DNA of 64,000 nt from JAHRVQ01 sp963976815 (lineage in GTDB: Bacteria > Pseudomonadota > Gammaproteobacteria > Pseudomonadales > Azotimanducaceae): assembly GCA_963976815.1 (NCBI GenBank), contig CAXBLU010000014.1, positions 1 to 64,000 of the forward strand, written 5' to 3'. This document shows positions 23,328-32,390 of this stretch, piece after piece. Each line of letters begins with the position of its first letter. Position 1 is the first letter of the stretch. The notes beneath the pieces were generated by a model, which worked only from the letters and a program-made list of their open reading frames with translations, was not told where the DNA came from and made no database searches. The translations under genes and the position numbers were made by a program.

Positions 23328-23594
23328 ATGCAGGATAAAATTAATATCATACGAGACTACCTTAACGAGGTTAAGACTCGCTGTACTTACAATGCAGCAG
23401 CTAAAGCGTTAGGTATTAAACCCCCCGAACTGAAGAAGTTGCTGGGTGACCGTACACCAGAAAGTTCTTGGTTTGTGAACACCGGTGCCGGTGAACCCGT
23501 GGGATACTCCGATGAAGAAAAGCATCCTGAACTCTATCGGACAGATCGAATCATCACGTCCTCAACCGTTTTAACCCGTAACCTTGGTCTGTAA
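23328..23594 (+). CDS. Small conserved-looking hypothetical protein
   Basis: 88 aa. The segment CTYNAAAKALGIKPPELKKL resembles a short helix-turn-helix, so it may bind DNA; this is inference. The rest, including SSWFVNTGAGEPVGY, is not recognised. Its stop codon lies in the first unit of a tandem repeat. Confidence 0.65.
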   Translation: MQDKINIIRDYLNEVKTRCTYNAAAKALGIKPPELKKLLGDRTPESSWFVNTGAGEPVGYSDEEKHPELYRTDRIITSSTVLTRNLGL

Positions 23595-23640
23595 AAAAAA
23601 GGTCTGTAAAAAAAGGTCTGTAAAAAAGGTCTGTAAAACA
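23586..23640 (+). repeat. Tandem repeat GGTCTGTAA(A)n, four units
   Basis: Four copies of GGTCTGTAA with following A-runs that shorten from unit to unit (15, 14, 13 and 13 bases). The first unit contains the stop codon of the gene before it. The shrinking A-run suggests slippage after duplication. Confidence 0.95.
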
Positions 23641-23795
23641 AACGCTGTGATAAAAGATAACAATTCAACGCAGGGCGGCCTCAATGGCCGCTGCTGCTTG
23701 GGCCGTTAGTTCAGCTTATTCGATAGGTCCCGTCCAGCGCGGAATTCCACTGCACCACCAACCCTGTTTTCTCGAAAGTAACTGCCCCACTGGTT

Positions 23796-23993
23796 ATGTC
23801 TCAATATACTCTTGGCTCTTTATGCGAACAGTTGCGCGGGTCCGTTTTGCCTCAATCTCCAGTACCGAGCGCTTCGATCGACCTGGCCTCCCACATAATA
23901 GACCTCGACTGGAGTCTTGAGATTGATAATTCAGGCCCGGCTCCAGAGCAGAAAATTGTTTCGTTATTTAGTACATTGCGAACGGGTAAGTAA
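23796..23993 (+). CDS. Short hypothetical frame, possibly a gene remnant
   Basis: 65 aa. Begins MSQYTLGSLCEQLRGSVLP and ends FSTLRTGK. It has no recognised domain and no strong ribosome site. It could be the remaining start of a longer gene. Confidence 0.25.
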   Translation: MSQYTLGSLCEQLRGSVLPQSPVPSASIDLASHIIDLDWSLEIDNSGPAPEQKIVSLFSTLRTGK

Positions 23994-24162
23994 AAAAGAC
24001 GTTTTTCAGATCGTTGTCTAGCTGAGGTGTTTGGAGATCAGATGAGCCCAATTGCGAAATTTTTAGCCACTCAAGATCCCGTATCACACACTTATGTGAA
24101 TTGGGGGAGGCTGGGCTTGGACTTCGATGTCACTTCATTCACGTCACAACAGGAATAGGGTC

Positions 24163-24285
24163 ATGCGGATCATCCTAGTCCGACACGGTGAGCCCCGCCG
24201 GGGTACCGGCGAAAAATCCCTCGAAGATTATGGCCTCACGGATCTGGGGAGCTGGTTTGTTTCAATCTTTTGCAGCAAGGTGTAA
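24163..24285 (+). pseudogene. Histidine phosphatase family, N-terminal remnant
   Basis: Encodes MRIILVRHGEPRRGTGE and ends after about 40 codons at FVSIFCSKV. RHG is the catalytic motif of phosphoglycerate-mutase-like phosphatases, which normally run to about 180-220 residues. The remainder is missing, presumably through a deletion joining it to the next gene at 24289. Confidence 0.7.
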
Positions 24286-24288
24286 TTG

Positions 24289-24726
24289 ATGATTAAGTTT
24301 GCGTTGCTTGTATTGTTGGGCGCCTCCATTGGCTTGATTGCATATCCGTTCTGGGGTGTGTTTGCCCCTGAAACAATACGGCCGGAATTGGCCGAGCACT
24401 ATGCTTATCATCCAAGTGCATCAAGCGCTGAGGTTGTTAGTGCTTCTTACTGGTTGTTGCTACCTAACCTTATTCTCGCCAGTGCCCTTGTTTGTCTTTG
24501 CCGCTATTTTCTCAAGCCTTCTAATCGAGCATTCGCCAATATCGCAGCGGGTCTTATTGCGGTCGTGCCATTTTCCAAAATCTACGCGTCTGCGGAAATG
24601 GGTTTTATCCTGACATCTAGAACCGATAGTCCGGTGTATGCGATTGAGATCTCCACAGAAGGTTTGCTCTATTTTTTGTTCGCTCTGGTGGTGGTGACAA
24701 TGGCAAAATCTGCCTCACATCCCTAG
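24289..24726 (+). CDS. Small membrane protein, unknown
   Basis: 145 aa. Three hydrophobic helices: FALLVLLGASIGLIAYPFWG, WLLLPNLILASALVCLCRYF and LLYFLFALVVVTMA. ATG 24289 directly follows the end of the phosphatase remnant. Function not recognised. Confidence 0.6.
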   Translation: MIKFALLVLLGASIGLIAYPFWGVFAPETIRPELAEHYAYHPSASSAEVVSASYWLLLPNLILASALVCLCRYFLKPSNRAFANIAAGLIAVVPFSKIYASAEMGFILTSRTDSPVYAIEISTEGLLYFLFALVVVTMAKSASHP

Positions 24727-24898
24727 TCTAAAATTTTGCTGTTTTAAAAATTATTTAGAAAGAGCGCCGGATTTTTCAAGTAGCTACGTATCAACAGTAG
24801 CTAAGGAACCTGCATACCATCGTATTCTACCAACAGTGTGAAACCCCCTGTGGACTTGGAGCTACAACATTTTACGAATTAGAGACAAAAGTGCATTC

Positions 24899-27457
24899 GT
24901 GATTGCCGTCGCAACATTACTGCTGCCAGGGATAAACGCCCGTGGTGAGGGTATTGATGAGAATGGCCAGATTGAGGAGGTCACGGTTGTGGCCGAGCGA
25001 CTTCGATTCGGTGTCAGTGGCCCGATTGAACCGGAGGTGCAATACGATGCGGCATCCATTAGAGGTCTGGCCGTTAGCAGCTTAGAAGAACTGCTCGACG
25101 AAATTGCGCCGGATGTGAGCAGTGGTCGTGGCCGCCAGGACAGCCGTCCGGTTGTGCTATTAAACGGCCAGCGTATTGCCAGCTTTCGAGAAATAAGAAC
25201 CTATCCCCCCGAAGCCGTTGAGCGGGTAGAAGTTTACCCAGAAGAAGTTGCGCTAAAGTTTGGTTATCGTGCCAATCAGAAGGTGGTGAACTTTATACTG
25301 CGGGAACAATTTAGATCGGTCACCACAGAAACCGAATTCAGCGGCTCAACCGACGGCGAGGGGAATGCGGGTGAAATCGACGCGGGCTTTTTAACGCTTT
25401 CGAATAGCGCCCGGACCAGTATTCATTTTGAAGCGAACTCTCAACAGCCAGTACTTGAGTCCGATCGGTCAGTTGTTGCGGAAAGCGAATCGCAGCCCTC
25501 CAGTTTGTCTGGCAACATTTATGGGTCGCAGCTAAACGCTGAGCTTGATCCTGCTCTCTCAAGCCTTGCAGGTGCACCTGTATTCTCTGCAAGTTTGCCG
25601 GCTAACCTGACAAATCCGGTGTTACAGGATCTTGTGGCTTCAGCAAATAACACGGACTTCACCTCCGAGGAACCGTTTCGAACACTCGTTTCAGATCAGC
25701 AAAGTGCAACCCTATCCGTGAGTCATGCGAGGCCGTTAAGTGAAACTGTATTGCTGACGATTTCCAGTGAACTATCTCTCGACGAGAGCGCATCTAAACA
25801 GGGGCTTGCAGAATTTTCCTATGAGATTCCCGCTAACCACCCCGCATCTCCGTTTAGCAATAGCGTGTTGTTAAAGCGTTATTTTTCAGAAGTTTTGCAG
25901 CGTGAAGGGCGGACAGAACGCGGCGAACTCAATGTGACACTCGCTGGCAGAACTGGCGGCTGGCAGTGGAGTTGGCTTAACTCGGCAGTGTTCGAGAAAA
26001 GTGAAACGGATACAGACCGGGGTATTACCGCTGATGCCTTTATTGCGGATATCAACAATGGCCTGGCCAATCCGTTTATATTGCCAACTGAATACAGCTT
26101 GTTCAGCGAAGATGCGGAAGCCCGGACCCGAGACTTACAAAGCAGACTGTTGTTTAACGGTGATCTGTGGGAAACCTCCATTGGCGCCGCAACTTCTACA
26201 ATCAGTCTTTCCTATCGTATTGAGGATCAAACCAGCCAGACCACGACCTTAACCAGTATCAACAAATCTGATCTGGACCGAGACACCTCTGAAGCTTCTG
26301 GGACATTCGAAATGCCAGTGTTTGAAAGCGACAGCTGGGGAGACCTGAGTATCAACAGTAAGCTGGAACTTAATCATCTCAGTGATTTTGGGACGCTGGT
26401 GGTTCTTGATGGTGGTTTTACCTGGAAGCAGTCACCGGGGATTCGCGTCACTGCTTCATACACCCGGGAGGAAGGTGCGCCTTCTATCTCCCAGCTTGGT
26501 GATGCCCTAACCAGCACACCCAACCGACGATTATTCGATTTTGCGACGGGACAGACCATCAGCGCCACACAGGTCTCGGGTGGCAATCCAAACTTGAGGG
26601 CAGATGAAAGGCGTGTATTTCGACTGGGTCTTCGAGCGGAACCTTTTGATGAGCATGACATTTCTTTCTCCGCAGAATTTATTCAAAGTGAAATAGACAA
26701 CCCAATCGTATCCTTTCCAAGTCCTAGTATTGAAATTGAAGCGGCTTTTCCGGATAGATTCGATCGGGATACTCTGGGTGCGTTGCTGGTGTATGACAGC
26801 CGGGCCATCAACCTGGAACGTGAGGAGCGGCAGGAATTCCGCTGGGGAATTCGCTATACCAAATCACTAGAAACGAAGCGCCCAACACGACCGGGGGGTG
26901 CTGATGCATCCCAACGGCCTCCAAGAGGAGACGGTGCGAACCGAGGCCGTCGTTCCGGAAATCCAGGAGACAGAGGCGGACGTCTTCGATTGTCGCTCAA
27001 TCACACCTGGACACTAAAAGATGAGCTGACGATTGCTCAGGGCCTGGCGCCTATAGACTATGTGGGGCATAGCGGTGCCGGGCGTAGTGGCGATGGCGCG
27101 GAACATCAGATAAACCTTCGAGCAAGCTTCTCTCAGCGGGGCTTTGGGTCACGCCTCAAGGTAACCTGGCAGGATTCCACGACCTCATTGCCGCAAAATG
27201 GGGTTAGTGAATTCTCTGAGGATGCTTTGCTTCAGGTTGATGCCGATATTTTTTACACCTTCAATCGAAGAAGCCCCGTGGTGCAAAATCTTCCATGGCT
27301 GGATAACGCGCGAATTAAACTTGGGATCGACAATGTATTTAATGAGCGACCTTCGATTAGAGATGTAAACGGCTTTATTCCCGCCGGCCAGTCTGCGGAT
27401 GAACTAGATCCCTTAGGGCGTGTGGTTGAGTTGGAGTTTAGAAAACTGTTTCGATAA
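24899..27457 (+). CDS. TonB-dependent receptor
   Basis: 852 aa. TonB-box-like IEEVTVVAERL after a short signal sequence, then a plug (RPVVLLNGQRIASFREIRTY and the PPEAVERVEVYPEE segment) and a beta-barrel ending VVELEFRKLFR. An extracellular or inter-strand region rich in Pro, Arg and Gly (about 26,870-26,990) is unusual, but I recall similar inserts in sphingomonad-type receptors. GTG 24899 leaves a short signal peptide; the open frame reaches 24842 and reads ...RIRDKSAFVIAVATLLLPG, so the true start may be a rare codon upstream. Substrate unknown. Confidence 0.88.
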   Translation: MIAVATLLLPGINARGEGIDENGQIEEVTVVAERLRFGVSGPIEPEVQYDAASIRGLAVSSLEELLDEIAPDVSSGRGRQDSRPVVLLNGQRIASFREIRTYPPEAVERVEVYPEEVALKFGYRANQKVVNFILREQFRSVTTETEFSGSTDGEGNAGEIDAGFLTLSNSARTSIHFEANSQQPVLESDRSVVAESESQPSSLSGNIYGSQLNAELDPALSSLAGAPVFSASLPANLTNPVLQDLVASANNTDFTSEEPFRTLVSDQQSATLSVSHARPLSETVLLTISSELSLDESASKQGLAEFSYEIPANHPASPFSNSVLLKRYFSEVLQREGRTERGELNVTLAGRTGGWQWSWLNSAVFEKSETDTDRGITADAFIADINNGLANPFILPTEYSLFSEDAEARTRDLQSRLLFNGDLWETSIGAATSTISLSYRIEDQTSQTTTLTSINKSDLDRDTSEASGTFEMPVFESDSWGDLSINSKLELNHLSDFGTLVVLDGGFTWKQSPGIRVTASYTREEGAPSISQLGDALTSTPNRRLFDFATGQTISATQVSGGNPNLRADERRVFRLGLRAEPFDEHDISFSAEFIQSEIDNPIVSFPSPSIEIEAAFPDRFDRDTLGALLVYDSRAINLEREERQEFRWGIRYTKSLETKRPTRPGGADASQRPPRGDGANRGRRSGNPGDRGGRLRLSLNHTWTLKDELTIAQGLAPIDYVGHSGAGRSGDGAEHQINLRASFSQRGFGSRLKVTWQDSTTSLPQNGVSEFSEDALLQVDADIFYTFNRRSPVVQNLPWLDNARIKLGIDNVFNERPSIRDVNGFIPAGQSADELDPLGRVVELEFRKLFR

Positions 27458-27546
27458 CTCTTTGGAAACGGAGTGGGGCTGCACAAATAGCCATGAAACT
27501 CTCGCGACTTAATGGCAGAATAAAATGCCGTGTATAGCGTCCGCCT

Positions 27547-28335
27547 ATGAGCAACCTTGCAGCCGAACTAAAACCCTTCGAAGCAGCCGCCCGGCGCATG
27601 CAGGGCTGGCACTTCGAGTATTTACCTGAAGATGTGGGTGGCGAAACCCCCTGGGATTACGAAGCACTAGCCGCGGCACGAATCAAAGATTCTGATGCCG
27701 TCGTTGACCTTGGAACCGGCGGTGGGGAAGTGTTTTCAAGGCTGCTTGCCGCAACAAACTGTGATGCCTACGCGACGGAGGAGTGGGGCCCTAATGTCAC
27801 TGTGGCAGGAAACCGACTGAAGCGGTTAGCGCCAGTGACCCACTGCTCTTCGTTGCAACTTCCTTTCCAGGACAATACGTTTAACCTGGTGCTGTCCAGA
27901 CATGAAGCAATCAATCCCGCAGAAGTCATGCGGGTGCTTCGGAATGAAGGTCGTTTCCTCAGCCAACAGGTCATTAACGACTTTATGGTTGAGCTGGGAG
28001 ATTATTTCCCAGATACCCAGACTTTTCCTGACTTCTTTGCAGACTACCAAAATAGTTTTTCGCAGTTCGGCGCGAGGATTATTCAAGCAGAAGAGTTTCG
28101 ATACAAAATTCGATTTAAAGAACTTGGCCACCTTGTTTATCAGCTAGTGGTTGCACCCTGGACAATTCCAGACTTTTCAGTTGATACCCATTTGGAAGGT
28201 CTACAAATATTGGACAACAAACTCAAGCAAGGTGGAGAGCTACTCTTTTCGGCGGGATACTATTTGCTTGAAGTCGAGAATGAAGACAGTAAAGAGTTAT
28301 ACCGGTTCATGCCTCTGCGGCGCGATAAGGTATGA
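27547..28335 (+). CDS. Class I SAM-dependent methyltransferase
   Basis: 262 aa. SAM-binding motif I VVDLGTGGGEVFSRLL, later LPFQDNTFNLVLSRH (motif for the acid/post-I region) and PAEVMRVLRNEGRFL. It belongs to the broad methyltransferase-11/25 group; the substrate is unknown. Its last codons (ELYRFMPLRRDKV) run over the start of a truncated gfa gene in another frame, so its own C-terminus has probably been altered by a deletion. Confidence 0.85.
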   Translation: MSNLAAELKPFEAAARRMQGWHFEYLPEDVGGETPWDYEALAAARIKDSDAVVDLGTGGGEVFSRLLAATNCDAYATEEWGPNVTVAGNRLKRLAPVTHCSSLQLPFQDNTFNLVLSRHEAINPAEVMRVLRNEGRFLSQQVINDFMVELGDYFPDTQTFPDFFADYQNSFSQFGARIIQAEEFRYKIRFKELGHLVYQLVVAPWTIPDFSVDTHLEGLQILDNKLKQGGELLFSAGYYLLEVENEDSKELYRFMPLRRDKV

Positions 28336-28346
28336 ATTTTCAGGGT
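28280..28346 (+). pseudogene. GFA-family gene, N-terminal remnant
   Basis: Frame from ATG 28280 reads MKTVKSYTGSCLCGAIRYE and then FSGF, the exact kind of start seen in GFA proteins, including the first zinc cysteines (CLCG). The family pattern stops near 28346, where the frame of a truncated DUF2238 gene takes over. Confidence 0.7.
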
Positions 28347-28670
28347 TTTGTTCCAGCTTTGTTGGCGCGGGAAATCATAATTCGACGGCAGCTTGTTAAC
28401 GGCCCTGTTTGGCGGGCATTTTTTATTGTTTCCATTTGTTTGGCCTTTAGCGCATTTTATGAGTTGATTGAATGGTGGGTCGCCTTGGCCACTGGAGAGG
28501 ACGCAGAAGCGTTCCTCGGCACACAAGGCTACGTTTGGGATACTCAATCTGATATGGCGCTTGCCTTGATGGGTGCCTGTAGTTCACTGCTTTTATTATC
28601 AGCAATTCACAATCAGCAACTTAAGAAGCTGAATAATCCTGCAGGCGAGGCGCCAGATAATAATGGTTAG
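28332..28670 (+). pseudogene. DUF2238 (YjdF-like) membrane protein, C-terminal part
   Basis: 112 codons. LVNGPVWRAFF, FYELIEWWVALATGEDAEAF and LGTQGYVWDTQSDMALAL are the conserved C-terminal half of the YjdF/DUF2238 inner membrane family, whose members are usually about 200 residues. The N-terminal membrane helices are missing. It joins directly to a gfa remnant, so an ATG at 28332 is accidental. A product could still be made but is unlikely to be functional. Confidence 0.75.
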
Positions 28671-28691
28671 GGCCATTCATGTGGGTGTTAC

Positions 28692-29111
28692 ATGAATATT
28701 GATGTGATGCAGGAGGGTGATCTCGATGCCCTTGTCGCTTTATTTAACGAAACAAGAGCCGTGACAACTGGGCTGCCTTCGACTGCGCTCACCCCACAGG
28801 AATTCTTGATTCAGATTGAGGGAGAAGCAACTTTCCTGGCAAAAATTGATGAAAAAATTGTGGCGTTCATATCAATCTGGGTCCCCGACAATTTTATTCA
28901 TCATCTATTTGTGAAGCCGAAGCATCATGGTGCCGGGCTTGGAAGCGCACTCATTCGATATGTCGAAGATCGATTCGGACGCCCGTTGCATCTTAAGTGT
29001 GGTCAAAGCAACATAAAGGCGATTGCCTTCTACGAGTCTCAAGGCTGGGTTGCAGGTAGCGTCGAAATCGGGCCTGATGGAGCATATGTGAACTATACCT
29101 TGCCTGTTTAG
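28692..29111 (+). CDS. GNAT-family N-acetyltransferase
   Basis: 139 aa. Acetyl-CoA motif VKPKHHGAGLGSALIRYVED and the C-terminal CGQSNIKAIAFYESQGWV are clear. Substrate unknown. It lies 21 bases after the DUF2238 remnant. Confidence 0.9.
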   Translation: MNIDVMQEGDLDALVALFNETRAVTTGLPSTALTPQEFLIQIEGEATFLAKIDEKIVAFISIWVPDNFIHHLFVKPKHHGAGLGSALIRYVEDRFGRPLHLKCGQSNIKAIAFYESQGWVAGSVEIGPDGAYVNYTLPV

Positions 29112-29203
29112 TTGGGAGAGGTATTGGTTATTTTATAACTAGAGGTTTGTAAAATCGCCCAGCTTCCTGAGATTCGCGGTTAAATCAAAGTGAGGTGTCA
29201 GTC

Positions 29204-29572
29204 ATGTCAAAATCGTTCGATGAACTTGCAGTGTTTAGTTCGCTCAAGCCTCTACTTGTGCCGTTTGAAAAAAACCTAACGGTAGTGACTGACGATGAGA
29301 CCAGTTACTACCTCGATACCAGGCACATAATGAAAAATAAGAAGCCACTCTTTTTTGGTGCAGTGCAGATCAAGAAAAACTACGTCAGCTTTCACTTAAT
29401 GCCCGTCTACGTTAACCCTTCTTTGCTTGATTCAATGAGTGCCGAACTTGGTAAGCGGATGCAAGGTAAGTCCTGCTTCAATTTTAAAAATGTTGACCAT
29501 AACCTGATCAAAGAACTCAAAGCGTTGACGCAAGCTGGATACCAATTTTATGTCGAAGAAAATTATATCTAA
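29204..29572 (+). CDS. Conserved protein of unknown function (DUF1801-like feel)
   Basis: 122 aa. Segment PLFFGAVQIKKNYVSFHLMP and MQGKSCFNFKNVD recall small YdhG/DUF1801-like proteins, but the match is by eye. ATG 29204 is preferred over the GTG at 29195. Soluble, no signal peptide. Confidence 0.65.
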   Translation: MSKSFDELAVFSSLKPLLVPFEKNLTVVTDDETSYYLDTRHIMKNKKPLFFGAVQIKKNYVSFHLMPVYVNPSLLDSMSAELGKRMQGKSCFNFKNVDHNLIKELKALTQAGYQFYVEENYI

Positions 29573-29575
29573 GGT

Positions 29576-29647
29576 CGCGCCCAAACTTTCTATGAGAAGC
29601 AGGGCTTTGCTAAGGACGGAGCAACTGCGCTGAGCCATCTAATTTGA
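29576..29647 (+). pseudogene. GNAT acetyltransferase, C-terminal remnant
   Basis: Reads RAQTFYEKQGFAKDGAT and then ALSHLI, stop. FYEKQGF is the family's terminal motif. The rest of the gene is missing. It starts 3 bases after the previous stop. Confidence 0.6.
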
Positions 29648-29689
29648 AAATTCAGTTTGTTTAACTTTACCAAATTGTTAGGAATGACA

Positions 29690-30193
29690 ATGTATGAAAC
29701 TCGGGTTGAATTGGAATCCATGCAAAATCTTTTGGATGAGAGCTATCAAAACGCGGGAAAGCATTTGTTGTCGATTCATCAAGACAGTTGGCGGTTATCT
29801 GCTATAGATTTGTCGGACATGCTTCGAGGAGTCTGTGTCTTGAACCTTGCGACGATTAATCGTGTCGGTGCGCCGATTGTTGCGCCGGTTGATGGTTTGT
29901 TCCTGGCAGGGAAATTTTGGTTTGGATCCGCCCCGGAATCGCGACGATTTGCACATATTCGGCGGGATAATCGGGTGAGCGCTTCTTACACGGTAGGAGA
30001 AGAGGTTTCTGTTGTGGTGCATGGACATGCCCATGAGGTCGATACCCGTTCGGGTGATTACGAGCAACTGCATGATTATTGCCGTGAGACCTATGGTGCT
30101 CGGTACGATGAATGGGGTTACTGGGGCAATGCGCCGTTTGCCTGGATAGAAGCGAATCGCATGTATGCCATCAAAATGTCCCACAGGGATTGA
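29690..30193 (+). CDS. Pyridoxamine 5'-phosphate oxidase family protein
   Basis: 167 aa from ATG 29690, chosen because TTAGGAA precedes it. Split-barrel FMN-binding fold: LNLATINRVGAPIVAPVDGL, GKFWFGSAPESRRFAHI and RDNRVSASY. It is related to F420/FMN-dependent oxidases and heme-degradation proteins; the substrate is not evident. It is followed after 9 bases by a DUF3052 gene. Confidence 0.88.
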   Translation: MYETRVELESMQNLLDESYQNAGKHLLSIHQDSWRLSAIDLSDMLRGVCVLNLATINRVGAPIVAPVDGLFLAGKFWFGSAPESRRFAHIRRDNRVSASYTVGEEVSVVVHGHAHEVDTRSGDYEQLHDYCRETYGARYDEWGYWGNAPFAWIEANRMYAIKMSHRD

Positions 30194-30202
30194 GGTTGAA
30201 TC

Positions 30203-30610
30203 ATGGCGGGTTACTCGGGGACACCGTTGTTTAAAAAGCTTGGCATTCAAGAGGGCTTCCGGGTTCGAACCATCGCTGCTCCTGATCATTATCTTGAACT
30301 GGTAGACGGTCTGCCAATCGGTGTCAAAATTTCATCCAGGTTGCGGGGTGAAGTGGACATGTACCACATTTTCACAAAGCGTTGTGAGGAACTGCCTGGT
30401 TTGATTCAAACTGCGATCCAGGCAATTCCCAGTAACGGCATGATCTGGGTCTCCTGGCCCAAAAAGTCCTCGAAGGTAATATCAGATATGACCGAGGATG
30501 AAATTAGAAGGGTTGCGTTGCCGCTGGGGTTGGTGGACGTGAAGGTGTGCGCGGTAGATGATGTCTGGTCCGGGCTAAAGTTAGTCATGCGAAAAGAAAA
30601 TAGACGGTAA
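30203..30610 (+). CDS. DUF3052 family protein
   Basis: 135 aa. MAGYSGTPLFKKLGI at the start and IWVSWPKKSSKV plus DMTEDEIRRVALPLGLVDVK are characteristic of DUF3052. Function unknown. The close spacing with the oxidase-like gene suggests cotranscription. Confidence 0.9.
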   Translation: MAGYSGTPLFKKLGIQEGFRVRTIAAPDHYLELVDGLPIGVKISSRLRGEVDMYHIFTKRCEELPGLIQTAIQAIPSNGMIWVSWPKKSSKVISDMTEDEIRRVALPLGLVDVKVCAVDDVWSGLKLVMRKENRR

Positions 30611-30643
30611 CTCATCAGTAACTCAATCAAAACAATACTCTGG

Positions 30644-31480
30644 ATGACAGGGGCTATATTAAGCTTCTGCTTGATGGCGGTTGCCGCCCGGGAGTTGGCG
30701 GGAACGATCAGCGTATTTGAGATCTTGTTCTTTCGTAGTGTGATAGGCCTGTGCGTTGTGACAATGATCATCCTCGGGATGAAGCGCAAACAGTTGTTTC
30801 AGACTCGTCGGATAAAAACGCACCTGTTAAGAAACGTATTTCATTTCGGCGGGCAGTTTGGCTGGGTGTGGGGAATCGGTTTATTGCCGCTCGCAACGGT
30901 ATTTGCCCTGGAATTTACGGTACCGGTCTGGGTGACTATTATTGCTGCGTTGTTTCTGCATGAGAGGGTAACAATATATAAAGTGATCGCAGTAACCCTG
31001 GGATTGATTGGAGTAGGCGTAATTGTTCAGCCCGGTATCGCGATTTTTGATTCCGCCTCTTTTATCGTACTTGGCGCAGCGATTTGTTATGCGGTTGCCC
31101 ATAGCACAAACAAGTCTCTGACCAGCAGCGAAGCTCCGATCACAATCCTGTTCTATATGTGTCTTGTGCAGCTACCTATCGGACTTACCTTCTCTCTTGC
31201 GGAATGGACCTGGCCAACAGTATTGCAATTACCCTGGTTAATGGTGATTGGACTGACTGCATTGACTGGTCACTATTGTTTGTCCCGCGCAATGCAATTG
31301 TCAGATGTGGGTGTTGTGATCACCCTGGAGTTTTTCAGGCTGCCGCTGATTGCACTGATCGGCGTACTGCTCTATTCAGAAGGTTTTGATCTGTCGATAC
31401 TGTTAGGGGGTGCGCTTATTCTTGTTGGCAATCTGTTTAACATCCAGCGTCGCTCCTCAATCCGGTCGATGAAAGCATAA
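30644..31480 (+). CDS. EamA/DMT-superfamily transporter
   Basis: 278 aa, ten membrane helices in two EamA repeats (FEILFFRSVIGLCVV and LSRAMQLSDVGVVITLEF). Probably a metabolite efflux permease; substrate unknown. It ends 99 bases before the GntR regulator gene. Confidence 0.9.
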   Translation: MTGAILSFCLMAVAARELAGTISVFEILFFRSVIGLCVVTMIILGMKRKQLFQTRRIKTHLLRNVFHFGGQFGWVWGIGLLPLATVFALEFTVPVWVTIIAALFLHERVTIYKVIAVTLGLIGVGVIVQPGIAIFDSASFIVLGAAICYAVAHSTNKSLTSSEAPITILFYMCLVQLPIGLTFSLAEWTWPTVLQLPWLMVIGLTALTGHYCLSRAMQLSDVGVVITLEFFRLPLIALIGVLLYSEGFDLSILLGGALILVGNLFNIQRRSSIRSMKA

Positions 31481-31579
31481 TTTCTTAAACCGCTATCAAT
31501 TAGCTTATTGCTGCTTCGATATTTCTGCTAGAAAGTCGTATTATTAGCCTAATTAAACCCGATCCTACTGAGAGCCAAC

Positions 31580-32320
31580 GTGTCTACGAATTCAATTCGA
31601 GTGCCTAAAGCCGCTGAACTGATCGCGGACACCTTACGCAAGCGAATTGTTTTGGGTCAGCTTCAGCCTGGCGACGCACTCATGTCTGAATCTGAGCTAA
31701 TGGTGGAGTTCAAAGTATCGCGAGCATCTCTACGCGAAGCCTTTCGAATTTTGGAAGTGGAATCGTTGATTGAGATTAAACGGGGTGCGCGGGGTGGCGC
31801 TAGGGTTACTCTACCCAGCGATAAAGCGGCTGCAAACACAATGTCTGTATTGATGCAGTTGCGAGGCGCTACCTTGTCGGATGTTTTTGATGCAATGCTG
31901 ATCCTCGAACCACCGATGATCAATCAGCTTGCGAAGACCCGGTCCGCTAAAGATTTGAAGTTGTTTCATGATCATCTCGAATGGGAGGCTGCCAATTTCG
32001 AGAACTTTCAGGTTCATGCAGAAACAACCATCGAGTTCCACCAGTTGCTCGGCAGATGCTCTAAAAATGTCGTGCTAGCGCTTATTCTTGGTGTATTAGA
32101 TGAGGTGTATCGACGACATACACCGCACATGGTTGGCAAGCAGTTGAAGAACCAGGCTGATCTGAATCGGCAGGGATTCCAAAATAGGAAGTCCGTTGTT
32201 GACCTTATTGAGGCCAGGGACGGTGATGGTGCCGAATCTCTTTGGCGGAAGCACTCTAAAGGCGTGAAAAAAATCCTCCTCGCGGAACTCGGCGATGCAA
32301 CGGTGCTAGACCTATTTTAG
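31580..32320 (+). CDS. GntR/FadR-family transcriptional regulator
   Basis: 246 aa, GTG start. N-terminal winged helix (ELMVEFKVSRASLREAFRIL) and an all-helical FCD ligand-binding domain (EFHQLLGRCSKN and HSKGVKKILL). FadR-type regulators usually control catabolism of acids or sugar acids. It probably controls the neighbouring Gfo/Idh-PhyH-receptor-esterase genes. Confidence 0.9.
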   Translation: MSTNSIRVPKAAELIADTLRKRIVLGQLQPGDALMSESELMVEFKVSRASLREAFRILEVESLIEIKRGARGGARVTLPSDKAAANTMSVLMQLRGATLSDVFDAMLILEPPMINQLAKTRSAKDLKLFHDHLEWEAANFENFQVHAETTIEFHQLLGRCSKNVVLALILGVLDEVYRRHTPHMVGKQLKNQADLNRQGFQNRKSVVDLIEARDGDGAESLWRKHSKGVKKILLAELGDATVLDLF

Positions 32321-32390
32321 CGAGCCAATTTGGCAATCCAACCTAACGTCTAAAATTGGTTAGCAACTGGCTTTCGACGTACCTCTGTTG

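Larger units (their letters stand above)
23641..24285. other. Zone of gene debris and tiny open frames
   Basis: No intact gene of clear family. It contains a 65-codon frame at 23796-23993 (MSQYTLGSLCEQLRG...), a 38-codon frame at 24042-24158 (MSPIAKFLATQDPV) and the start of a histidine phosphatase gene at 24163. Short frames ending abruptly next to intact genes look like remains of deletions. Confidence 0.5.

Noticed and set aside
23586..23640. Four GGTCTGTAA repeats as a possible CRISPR-like array
   Set aside because: There are no spacers, the units are 13-15 bases and adjacent; it is a simple tandem repeat.
28151..28399. An 82-codon frame over the methyltransferase end
   Set aside because: Only the part from 28280 has a recognisable family (GFA start); the rest is a shadow of the methyltransferase gene.
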